Positions 16,170 to 22,740 of a DNA stretch of 23,861 bases are shown here, in pieces (the first letter of the stretch is position 1; the number at the start of each line of letters is the position of its first letter). A model generated the notes under the pieces. That model saw only the letters and a program-made list of their open reading frames with translations. It did not search any database and was not told the origin of the DNA. The stretch spans positions 1 to 23,861 of the forward strand of contig WRDL01000008.1 of assembly GCA_009784095.1 (NCBI GenBank), given 5' to 3'. The position numbers and the translations under genes are program-made. This stretch comes from Coriobacteriia bacterium. GTDB lineage: Bacteria > Actinomycetota > Coriobacteriia > WRKU01.

Positions 16170-16672
16170 TATTGGGCGGCCATATCTTGATAGATAGCGA
16201 CGAGATCGTCAAAGTCCAGCGCACCGACATGGCGGGTCAGGATATGGTTTCCCGCATCATCGGTCAACAGTTCGAACGTACTGCCCAAAGCGAGATCGGT
16301 GGGCCGAAAGGGATCGCCGTTCGCATCAAAGAAGAACTGGGTCGGGATCGCGCGGATCGGAAATCCCTCTGCGGTCTGCGGTGAGCGGTCCAGATCGAAC
16401 GCACGGATGACCATCATGTCTTGGTATTCATCGAAGAACTGCACGAGTTCCGGTCGCATCATGCGACACGCCGGTCACGTCTCGCCTCCGAAGTTGAGCA
16501 GTATCGGGCGACCCGCTGCTTTTAGCTCGCCCAGATCGAGCGTCTGTGCGTCCAGCGTCGCGGCGGTGGTCTCCTCACGTGCGTCCTGATATCTTCTCAG
16601 GCCCCAAACTCCGAAGACCAGTGCGACGACCAGCGCGACCAGCAGTATTTTCGTGGTATTACTCGGCGTCAT
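16169..16672 (-). CDS. Membrane-anchored thioredoxin-like selenoprotein (UxxC), TGA = Sec
   Basis: Reading - strand from ATG 16672, an in-frame TGA occurs at 16477-16475 and the same frame continues to TAA at 16171-16169, giving 167 residues. The TGA codon is residue 66 in NFGGET-U-PACRMMRPEL, exactly where thioredoxins have the first active-site cysteine of CxxC, with C69 intact. Around it are an N-terminal membrane helix (about 9-25), the strand ILLNFG, and the cis-proline strand AIPTQFFFD (about 109-117). The fold is thus complete on both sides of the TGA. A stem-loop suitable as a SECIS element follows the codon. The GAGG ribosome site is a few bases before the start. Conventional gene calling would give two fragments (16475-16672 and 16169-16462) or a pseudogene. 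The likely role is an extracytoplasmic reductase fed by the coupled CcdA-like protein. Genomic selenium genes are not in the window. Confidence 0.85.
16432..16477 (-). promoter_or_regulatory. Candidate bacterial SECIS element
   Basis: Counting from the base after TGA, GAACT (+25 to +29) pairs with AGTTC (+35 to +39) around the loop CGTGC, with a G at the second loop position. The stem extends by a G-U pair (+24/+40) and CGA/TCG (+19 to +21 with +41 to +43), leaving a two-base bulge. A loop about 29 nt after UGA with a G near its start fits the general bacterial SECIS description. A competing hairpin TCGCAT-G-ATGCGA lies at +9 to +21. Pairing was done by eye. Confidence 0.6.
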
Positions 16673-16701
16673 ACATCCTCGTATTCATGCTCAGGTATCG
16701 C

Positions 16702-16779
16702 GAGCGCTCCAATGTCACGCTCCCTATCTTAGCGTATCATCTTGCAGGTATGACACGTACAGATATGAACGGAGCGCTC
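16702..16779. promoter_or_regulatory. Paired GAGCGCTC palindromes between divergent genes
   Basis: The 8-bp palindrome GAGCGCTC occurs at 16702-16709 and 16772-16779, 70 bp centre to centre, in the 175-bp gap between the selenoprotein gene and guaB. With one flanking base, the copies form the inverted pair GAGCGCTCC/GGAGCGCTC. The right copy ends two bases before the guaB -35. A shared operator is possible but unproven. Confidence 0.35.
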
Positions 16780-16781
16780 AC

Positions 16782-16809
16782 TTGGATTGTAGAATAATAC
16801 TGCTACAAT
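16782..16809 (+). promoter_or_regulatory. Candidate guaB promoter
   Basis: TTGGAT (16782-16787), a 16-nt spacer and TACAAT (16804-16809) lie 38 bp before the guaB start codon. The -10 is good and the -35 is moderate. Confidence 0.5.
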
Positions 16810-16847
16810 GAATAACCACGCACGAAACGACCATACGGAGGACTTCA

Positions 16848-18356
16848 ATGGCCTACTATTACGATGAGCCTTCCCGCACATTCAGCGAGTATCTGCTCAT
16901 TCCGGGATTTTCCGATAAAAACTGTGTCCCAACTGCGGTTTCTCTGCGAACTCCCATCGTCAAGCACAAGAAGGGCAAAAAGGCGACGCTCTATGCCAAC
17001 ATACCGCTGGTCTCGGCGATCATGCAATCGGTCAGCAACGACACGATGGCGATAGCCCTTGCCAAAGAGGGAGGTATCGCGTTCATCTATGGGTCGCAGT
17101 CGGTCGAGGACCAATGCGCTATGGTCAGAAGGGTCAAGAGCCACAAAGCGGGGTTCGTCCCCTCCGACAGCAATATCCGCCCCGATCAGTCGCTTGAAGA
17201 TATGCTCAAGATCAAAGAGGAGAGAGGTCACTCGACGATCGCGGTGACCGAGGACGGGACCGCCGGCGGCAAGCTCGTCGGGCTGGTGACAAGCAAGGAT
17301 TACCGCGTATCACGTCTGAAGAGGCACACGCCGGTCTCGTCATTTATGACACCGCTTGAAAAACTGGTCACCGCCGAGGAGGGTATCTCACTGAGTAAGG
17401 CCAACGACATCATCTGGGAGAACAAACTCAACCAACTGCCCATCCTCGATAAGGAGGGGCGGCTGCTCTCGTTCGTATTCCGCAAGGACTACGACGCGCA
17501 CAAAAAGAACGAGCTGGAACTGCTCGATGAGTACAAGCGCTATGTGGTCGGAGCAGGGATCAACACACACGACTACGAGACACGGGTGCCGGCGCTCGTC
17601 GATGCGCATGCCGATGTGCTCTGCATCGACTCGAGTGAGGGGTATTCGGACTGGCAGGCAACGACGCTCAAATGGATCAAGGACAAATACGGGGACGAGG
17701 TCAAGGTCGGCGCGGGCAACGTCGTCGATCCCGAGGGCTTCCGTTTTCTCGCGCAAGCTGGGGCCGACTTTGTGAAAGTCGGTATCGGTGGCGGATCGAT
17801 CTGCATCACCCGTGAAGCCAAAGGTATCGGACGCGGTCAGGCGACCGCGGTCATCGAGGTAGCTAAGGCACGGGACGAGTATTTCACCGAGACCGGTATC
17901 TACGTGCCGATCTGCAGCGACGGCGGTCTGGTCTATGACTACCACATCACACTCGCGCTGGCGATGGGGGCGGATTTCTGCATGCTCGGTCGCTATTTCA
18001 GCCGCTTCGACGAGAGCCCGACCAACAAGGTGATGGTCAACGGTCACTACATGAAAGAGTACTGGGGCGAAGGAAGCGCACGCGCGCGCAACTGGCAGCG
18101 CTACAAAGAGGGAGATTCAGAAGGTCTCAGCTTCGTCGAGGGGGTCGACAGCTATGTACCTTATGCAGGCTCGCTCCATGACAACGTGGCGGTCACGCTC
18201 GCAAAGATCCGCTCGACCATGTGCAACGTGGGAGCGACAACACTGAAAAAACTGCGAGAAGACGCACGCGTCACGCTCGTTTCGAGTGTTTCCATCGTAG
18301 AAGGTGGTGCGCACGACGTGATCTTGAAGGATACGACCACTCAGCCGTCCAATTAA
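16848..18356 (+). CDS. guaB: Inosine-5'-monophosphate dehydrogenase
   Basis: GuaB oxidises IMP to XMP with NAD+, the first committed step of GMP synthesis. The 502-residue protein has the TIM barrel with the catalytic loop GGGSICITRE (C319), preceded by VKVGIG and followed by the CSDGG phosphate-binding block. Two CBS modules are inserted at about 95-230 (GLVTSKDYR and VSSFMTPLEKLVT). The start is supported by GGAGG before ATG 16848 and by the typical opening MAYYYDEPSRTFSEYLLIPG of this subgroup. The C-terminal flap has EYWGEGSARARNWQRY. The gene stands as its own transcription unit, divergent from the selenoprotein operon. Confidence 0.95.
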   Translation: MAYYYDEPSRTFSEYLLIPGFSDKNCVPTAVSLRTPIVKHKKGKKATLYANIPLVSAIMQSVSNDTMAIALAKEGGIAFIYGSQSVEDQCAMVRRVKSHKAGFVPSDSNIRPDQSLEDMLKIKEERGHSTIAVTEDGTAGGKLVGLVTSKDYRVSRLKRHTPVSSFMTPLEKLVTAEEGISLSKANDIIWENKLNQLPILDKEGRLLSFVFRKDYDAHKKNELELLDEYKRYVVGAGINTHDYETRVPALVDAHADVLCIDSSEGYSDWQATTLKWIKDKYGDEVKVGAGNVVDPEGFRFLAQAGADFVKVGIGGGSICITREAKGIGRGQATAVIEVAKARDEYFTETGIYVPICSDGGLVYDYHITLALAMGADFCMLGRYFSRFDESPTNKVMVNGHYMKEYWGEGSARARNWQRYKEGDSEGLSFVEGVDSYVPYAGSLHDNVAVTLAKIRSTMCNVGATTLKKLREDARVTLVSSVSIVEGGAHDVILKDTTTQPSN

Positions 18357-18424
18357 GCACGTCGCCAGCGCACACACTTCATTCATATCTTCGATGTACA
18401 ATACTCACCTAAGGAGGTGGCACT

Positions 18425-19159
18425 ATGCTACCAATGGAAGTTACTTCGCTTGGTCTCGATCCCTCGACACGCACACCGGTCGTGTTGCTGTCGCCGGTCG
18501 ACGGACCTGCTATATATTCCGATCGTGTGATGCCCATTCAGATCGGCGGTTATGAAGCGTCAGCCCTGCTCAGTGGGATACGTGGCGTTCGCGCTCCACG
18601 TCCCAGCTCGCACGATCTTCTGTCCGCTGTCATCCAGCGCGCGAACCTCGAGCTGCTTCGCGTCGAGATCTACGCGTTCAAAGAGCATGTATTCTACGCC
18701 CGTCTGGTCTTCGAGATCGAGGGAGCGGAAAATACGCTTGAGGCGCGTCCCAGTGACGCGATGGCGATCGCCGCTCGACTCAATGCTCCGGTCTTTGCCG
18801 ACGAGCACGTATTCGTCGAGCACTCGCTCCCCAAGAATGCGGTGCACGTGCACGAGGGCGCACCTCCCTCACAGGAGGGCCTTGCCAGCTTCGAGGCGGC
18901 GCTGAGCGATGCGGCAGACGAGATGGATGAGATGGACGAGGAAGAGATCATGGGATCGCTCATGAGCGCACTCGGATCTCTCATGGAGATGTTCCAAGCA
19001 AGCACCGGCGCGACCGGTATCGGACTGGATATGCGCGTGATGGGTATGATGCCCCAGTTCACGCAGCGTCCTACGCCGCCGCAACGCGAGGTCGACGAAG
19101 GCGATGCCGCCGAGTTCAAGTCGTTCCTCGACAACATCACACCGGAGGATTTCTCCTAA
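18425..19159 (+). CDS. Bifunctional nuclease (BFN/DUF151) domain protein
   Basis: The N-terminal 135 residues match the BFN domain: VVLLSPVDG, the L-x-I-x-IGGYEA strand near residue 40, AFKEHVFYARL, and the conserved ARPSDAMAIAARLNAPVFADE (R-P-S-D-A core). Related plant and mycobacterial proteins have nuclease or stress-response roles, and activity here is inferred. The remaining 100 residues are Asp/Glu- and Met-rich with low complexity (DEMDEMDEEEIMGSL) and end in a short charged segment. AAGGAGG (18411-18417) places the start at 18425. TACAAT at 18397-18402 is a possible -10. It converges on the FUSC gene. Confidence 0.88.
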   Translation: MLPMEVTSLGLDPSTRTPVVLLSPVDGPAIYSDRVMPIQIGGYEASALLSGIRGVRAPRPSSHDLLSAVIQRANLELLRVEIYAFKEHVFYARLVFEIEGAENTLEARPSDAMAIAARLNAPVFADEHVFVEHSLPKNAVHVHEGAPPSQEGLASFEAALSDAADEMDEMDEEEIMGSLMSALGSLMEMFQASTGATGIGLDMRVMGMMPQFTQRPTPPQREVDEGDAAEFKSFLDNITPEDFS

Positions 19160-19181
19160 GTTTAGACCCTACTGTCCCACT

Positions 19182-21245
19182 CTATTTTAGGTGTTCGACG
19201 TCCCACTCGAAGGTGAACGGAACGGTGATCTTCTCGACGATATCGTGCAGCGCGCTCAAAGCGAGCCGACTGTCCTCATCATCGACATACGCATACGTGG
19301 AATCGATACGCTTGAGCAAGCGATTGAGCCCGGAAAGGAACTCCTCGCCCCGCTCGTAGAAATTGGGACCCCCGTAATGGGTGTGACGACCCTCTTCACG
19401 CACCAGCTCATCGTCGATCTCACCGATCAGTTCCTCGAGCCTGAGCATGACCTCATCGATCTCATCGTTCTTCTCGGGTAACTGCGGGAAGATGGCGTAG
19501 AAGAAATAGATATCGTTTACGAGCCGGTGTTGCATGCGTACGAACTCATGGACCTGGTCGTAGTCGCGGATCTGACTGTTGAGCATGAGTTGATGCTCGA
19601 TGATATTGATCGCGAGTGCGGTGCCCTTGATGTTATGGGTCGCTTGACGCGTGATGCGCGCATACTCGTCGCTATCCTCATAGTCGAGTCGGATGCGTAG
19701 GACCTTCTTCAGCATAAGATGGCTGAGGTGGCGCGAGCGTTCGACCAGATCGACACTGGCGATGGTGACACGGTACGGATAGACGAAGCCGGTAACCAGC
19801 ATTGCGATGATGGCGCCGATCGAGACGAACACAAGACGCTCGATCGACAGAAGGAGGCCGGTCTCGCTTGAAGCGAGAGCGACCAATGTCAGCACACTTG
19901 TCGTCGAGACACTGAGTTGAAGATAGGTATTCGTCTTGAGTAGATACGACAGGATCTGCAGACCGACACCGACGGCGAACAGGAACGGATCATTCGACGT
20001 GATCGCAAAGAGTAAGGTGAACGCGATGATCCCCATGAAGGTACCGCCGATACGGGTGATCGAGCGTTGTTCGGTGTCTTCAGCATAGGGCCTCATCACG
20101 AACGCGGCGGCGAAAACCAACCAACTGTATTGGGGCCAGGGGACGAAATAACCGATCCCCACGAGGATCGCGATGGTCGTCGCGTTCTTCAGTGCGAAGA
20201 TGAGCCGCAAAGAGGTGGGTCGTACGATCTTGCGTAGTTCACGTGCCCAGAACATATCACCGACTTCGGTCTTCTCGACCTCGTCTTGTGCCCACAGATG
20301 GCGCAAGGTGTTGATCTGTCGAGAGAGCACATCGAACGCGCTGATGAGTTCATAGAGCGCTGGGGACGCGTCAACATCATCAGCATCGATATCAGCACGG
20401 TAGCGAGATGTGAACTCCTCGATCTGCGGCTCGATGCTCTTGAGTTCATCAAGCTCGTCCGAGCTGAGGTGGATCTCTTCGAGCAGAGCGGCAAGGTCGG
20501 CGAGCGCCTGGCGCTCGATCAGGCTCGGCATATGCGAAGTCCGCAGATCCTCGAGTGCGATAACGAGACGCTCGAGGGTCAACACCAGGCTGATACGCAT
20601 CTCGGCGATCATGCTCATCTCTCGTGAGCGTACCGGATGACGATAGAGGCGACGATTGATCTCGCTTATGTGCTCCACGATGTCGTCGATCGGGGTGGGG
20701 ACGAACTCGATCTCGGAAGAACCGGCGGTGGCGATCGCGTGATGAGCGACCTCGGAAATAAGCTCGTTGAGCAACCCCGTGAGACTTTGATTCTTCTTGA
20801 GGTGGTTGATCAACGTCATTGCCGCGATGAGTATCAGCGCGCCCAAAAGCAAAGAAGCGAAGCGATATTCGATGCGGGCATCGAGGTTCGACGCGGAGAG
20901 AAGATAGAGATAGCCGATGACGACCGGCGCATAGAGTGTGGCCTGAAAGTCCCCGAACAGATAGTATGTCGCAATGAATACCACGGCAAACGTGATGATG
21001 ACCGCGAGATTGGCACTGAAGTCGAAGAACCAGGTCACCAGTCCGATGAGCAGTGAGATACCGACGATGTTCGAACCGTACCGCAGCGGATGCCATGGCA
21101 TATCGAGTCGATTAAGTATGGTGAGCGCCAGGGTGAAGATGATGCCGACGATGAGGTTCTCGCGCCCGAAGAGCTGCGGGAAGCCCACCAATAAGATGAG
21201 CATCGCGCCGGTAAGAACTGCGATTATCTTATAGTTCCTTTTCAT
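19182..21245 (-). CDS. FUSC-family (aromatic acid exporter-like) membrane protein
   Basis: The 687-residue protein has two membrane blocks: about six helices at 7-165 and another set at about 355-480. They are separated by a cytoplasmic helical region (about 170-345) and followed by a long charged helical C-terminus. The repeated layout and the second block (TSLRLIFALKNATTIAILVGIGYFVPW, RSITRIGGTFMG) match FUSC-like transporters such as fusaric-acid or p-hydroxybenzoate efflux proteins. The substrate is unknown. No Shine-Dalgarno sequence is visible before ATG 21245. TACTAT (plus 21259-21264) lies only 12-13 bases upstream, which hints at a leaderless or very short-leader transcript. An in-frame ATG at codon 15 is an alternative. 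Confidence 0.85.
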   Translation of the reverse strand: MKRNYKIIAVLTGAMLILLVGFPQLFGRENLIVGIIFTLALTILNRLDMPWHPLRYGSNIVGISLLIGLVTWFFDFSANLAVIITFAVVFIATYYLFGDFQATLYAPVVIGYLYLLSASNLDARIEYRFASLLLGALILIAAMTLINHLKKNQSLTGLLNELISEVAHHAIATAGSSEIEFVPTPIDDIVEHISEINRRLYRHPVRSREMSMIAEMRISLVLTLERLVIALEDLRTSHMPSLIERQALADLAALLEEIHLSSDELDELKSIEPQIEEFTSRYRADIDADDVDASPALYELISAFDVLSRQINTLRHLWAQDEVEKTEVGDMFWARELRKIVRPTSLRLIFALKNATTIAILVGIGYFVPWPQYSWLVFAAAFVMRPYAEDTEQRSITRIGGTFMGIIAFTLLFAITSNDPFLFAVGVGLQILSYLLKTNTYLQLSVSTTSVLTLVALASSETGLLLSIERLVFVSIGAIIAMLVTGFVYPYRVTIASVDLVERSRHLSHLMLKKVLRIRLDYEDSDEYARITRQATHNIKGTALAINIIEHQLMLNSQIRDYDQVHEFVRMQHRLVNDIYFFYAIFPQLPEKNDEIDEVMLRLEELIGEIDDELVREEGRHTHYGGPNFYERGEEFLSGLNRLLKRIDSTYAYVDDEDSRLALSALHDIVEKITVPFTFEWDVEHLK

Positions 21246-21302
21246 GTCACTAGCCTAATAGTACGAGAAACTGGCGGGCCATGTGGAATAAACTCTGTGA
21301 AC

Positions 21303-21330
21303 TTGACCGAATTGACAATTGTGGTATTCT
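21303..21330 (+). promoter_or_regulatory. Promoter of tRNA-Ala
   Basis: TTGACC (21303-21308), a 16-nt spacer and TATTCT (21325-21330) preceded by TGG (extended -10) end 16 nt before the tRNA. A second TTGACA at 21312-21317 has no matching -10. Confidence 0.55.
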
Positions 21331-21346
21331 AGGTAGTCGCTAAAGT

Positions 21347-21422
21347 GGGGCTTTAGCTCAGCTGGGAGAGCGCGGGCTTTGCAAGCCTGAGGTCAGGGGT
21401 TCGATCCCCCTAAGCTCCACCA
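21347..21422 (+). tRNA. tRNA-Ala (TGC)
   Basis: A full cloverleaf of 76 nt includes encoded CCA. The acceptor GGGGCTT/AAGCTCC contains the G3-U70 wobble that defines alanine identity. The D-arm is GCTC...GAGC, the anticodon loop TTTGCAA (anticodon TGC), and the T-arm GGGG-TTCGATC-CCCC. Its 3' end is duplicated 243 bp downstream. Confidence 0.97.
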
Positions 21423-21425
21423 TTA
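21407..21425 (+). repeat. Direct repeat copy 1 (tRNA-Ala 3' end, att-like)
   Basis: CCCCTAAGCTCCACCATTA covers the 3' side of the T-arm, the acceptor strand and CCA of tRNA-Ala plus three bases beyond. The identical 19-mer recurs at 21650-21668. Integrases commonly use tRNA 3' ends as attachment sites. Confidence 0.75.
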
Positions 21426-21432
21426 GAAACAG

Positions 21433-21458
21433 AATAGGCACATTCATGTGCCTATTTT
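21433..21458 (+). terminator. Terminator after tRNA-Ala
   Basis: AATAGGCACA-TTCA-TGTGCCTATT has 10-bp perfect arms and runs into a T-tract. It starts 10 nt after the tRNA CCA, so it is a clear intrinsic terminator. Confidence 0.85.
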
Positions 21459-21502
21459 CGTTTCTACGGTAGAACTTACGGAGGGGGAGCGAACCCGAGA
21501 GA

Positions 21503-21649
21503 CGATTTCGACCTAGGGGAGAAATCGGTTGAAGACCCACATGCGACTTAGAGGAGCATGTGGTCCGAGCGCTTACGCGAGGTCTCAAGACCGCACCAAA
21601 GGTGCGGGATTGCGCAACAACCAACAATCGCTCCGAGAAGTCGCGATTG
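21503..21649. repeat. Hairpin array with shared loop sequence
   Basis: Consecutive inverted repeats fill this stretch. One is CGATTTC/GAAATCG at 21503-21527 with centre GACCTAGGGGA. One is CCACATGC/GCATGTGG at 21537-21563 with centre GACTTAGAGGA. GGTC-TCAA-GACC is at 21581-21592, and CCGCACC-AAA-GGTGCGG at 21591-21607. One is CAATCGC/GCGATTG at 21625-21649, whose centre reads GACTTCTCGGA on the - strand. Arms differ while the 11-nt centres share GACYT...GGA. No gene is seen. It could be a structured RNA or a recombination or folding site. Confidence 0.6.
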
Positions 21650-21668
21650 CCCCTAAGCTCCACCATTA
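21650..21668 (+). repeat. Direct repeat copy 2 (displaced tRNA-Ala 3' end, att-like)
   Basis: This is identical over 19 bp to 21407-21425. It is followed by its own hairpin terminator, as the real tRNA is, which suggests the original tRNA end displaced by an insertion. Confidence 0.75.
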
Positions 21669-21677
21669 AGAATCAAC

Positions 21678-21702
21678 ACAGGTGCCGATAGGTGCCTGTT
21701 TT
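21678..21702 (+). terminator. Terminator after the displaced tRNA end
   Basis: ACAGGTGCC-GATA-GGTGCCTGT pairs over nine positions with two G-U wobbles and ends in TTTT. It also contains the direct repeat AGGTGCC. It may also terminate dinD from the other side. Confidence 0.6.
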
Positions 21703-21738
21703 AATTGTCAGTACGAGACGTAGAGGTGATTCGGGGTA

Positions 21739-22581
21739 TTACTCTGATAGCGCTTTTGCGCCGTCTCCGAGACGCTTCTCATCGCTTCTCACACGACGCT
21801 TGAGTTTCTTGATGTCTTCCTCTGATGGGAGTTCCTCCGGCTTAATGCCACGGGTTCCCAGCATGCCCCTCACACTTTCATTGTTTTGGACATGCTCATC
21901 ACCGATAGGCCATTCCCCATACATGTCTTGCTCCTCGACGTTGTGGTTGGTCATCTCGGTTGCCAGATTCTTCGCGGCAATGGTGACCGCTGGAAGCACA
22001 TCCGCGAGAGGACCAGACTTGACACCGAGCCTGTCCTTCATCTTCTGAGTCGAATCCCCACCGAACAGAGCGGTGTCGCCACGTGAACGGATTCTTGCAA
22101 ATCCCTTATCATCAACTCCACGCTCATAGATGTTTTGGCTGAGGCGTTTCTCAGACTCGGTGAGCTTTTCTCTGGCTGAGATGCGCCTGATGGCAGACAT
22201 GCGCTCAACGATGACTTCTTGCTTGCGAGTTTGTACGGCGAAGTAACTTTGCGCGAATGCGATCTCATCCTTACGTGGATCGCCATTCATGGCAATGAGG
22301 TAGCAGGCGTATCGTGTAAGTTGAAAGTCCGCTATGCCCCGCTCTGCGCCACTCCCGGTGGAAACCATTTTGCTAACGTCAGCAAAATGGTTCTCAACTG
22401 GGATTTCTGTACTCTCACACGACATTATGGCTCGCTTGATTGCTTCCTCGAAGTTTCGCCATTGACTGTATCCGAGCAACCCCATCAGGTCACGCGCATA
22501 CCAATACTCGCAATCACCGTCCACATAGGCGTATTCATCGAATGATTTCGAAAGTTTTTGAACTAGATCCTTATCACCCAT
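21739..22581 (-). CDS. dinD: DNA damage-inducible protein D (DinD)
   Basis: The 280-residue protein matches DinD. It has the N-terminal BRO-N-like part with YWYARDLMGLLGYSQWRNFEEAIKRA, the ENHFADVSKMV segment, the DFQLTRYACYLIAMNGDPRK block, then AFAQSYFAVQTRKQE and the C-terminal region with NIYERGVDDKGFARIRSRGD and MKDRLG. In E. coli dinD is SOS-regulated and its product inhibits RecA filament activity. Here a LexA-type box lies upstream, which supports SOS control. GAGG lies 11 bases before ATG 22581. An unusual 12-bp inverted repeat lies within the gene (22363-22392). The gene sits in an accessory region. Confidence 0.9.
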   Translation of the reverse strand: MGDKDLVQKLSKSFDEYAYVDGDCEYWYARDLMGLLGYSQWRNFEEAIKRAIMSCESTEIPVENHFADVSKMVSTGSGAERGIADFQLTRYACYLIAMNGDPRKDEIAFAQSYFAVQTRKQEVIVERMSAIRRISAREKLTESEKRLSQNIYERGVDDKGFARIRSRGDTALFGGDSTQKMKDRLGVKSGPLADVLPAVTIAAKNLATEMTNHNVEEQDMYGEWPIGDEHVQNNESVRGMLGTRGIKPEELPSEEDIKKLKRRVRSDEKRLGDGAKALSE

Positions 22582-22643
22582 GCGGTTCTTTTCCTCATCA
22601 ATCTTCTCGCAGACTCTGTAAAAACCTCTCCTGGCATACTATA

Positions 22644-22665
22644 ATTATACACGAACATATGTACG
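22644..22665 (-). promoter_or_regulatory. LexA/SOS box and -10 of dinD
   Basis: Plus 22652-22665 reads CGAACATATGTACG, one mismatch from the Gram-positive/actinobacterial SOS box CGAAC-N4-GTTCG. On the - strand it is followed two bases later by a perfect TATAAT (plus 22644-22649) leading into dinD. LexA bound there would block the core promoter. No good -35 is seen. Confidence 0.7.
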
Positions 22666-22722
22666 CTATGGATGATTATGCTGAACAAATGCGTAGTCTA
22701 ATGCAATCTTGATGCTATGTGG

Positions 22723-22740
22723 AGCTCACATGTGAGAGCT
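22723..22740. promoter_or_regulatory. Palindrome after the XRE gene
   Basis: CTCACATGTGAG (22725-22736) is a perfect 12-bp palindrome, with AGCT on both edges. It abuts the 3' end of the XRE gene. It could fold as a terminator stem, but no T-tract follows on the - strand. Confidence 0.25.

Noticed and set aside
16169..16672. Reading the thioredoxin-like gene as a nonsense-disrupted pseudogene
   Set aside because: The only lesion is TGA at the exact Sec/Cys position, the frame is intact otherwise, a stem-loop follows, and the downstream ccdA-like gene is translationally coupled.
20449..21096. 215-codon frame on the same strand as the FUSC gene but in another frame
   Set aside because: Arg/His-rich out-of-frame translation of the membrane protein gene.
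21503..21649. CRISPR array
   Set aside because: The units are short inverted repeats with differing arms, not regularly spaced direct repeats, and no cas genes are near.
21358..21666. 102-codon - strand frame across tRNA-Ala and the hairpin array
   Set aside because: It covers a tRNA; such tRNA-antisense peptides are a common annotation artefact.
22661..22714. Tiny + strand peptide frame MYAMDDYAEQM... next to the SOS box
   Set aside because: Its start overlaps the LexA box, no ribosome site is present, and it is only 17 codons; a leader peptide or toxin is not supportable.
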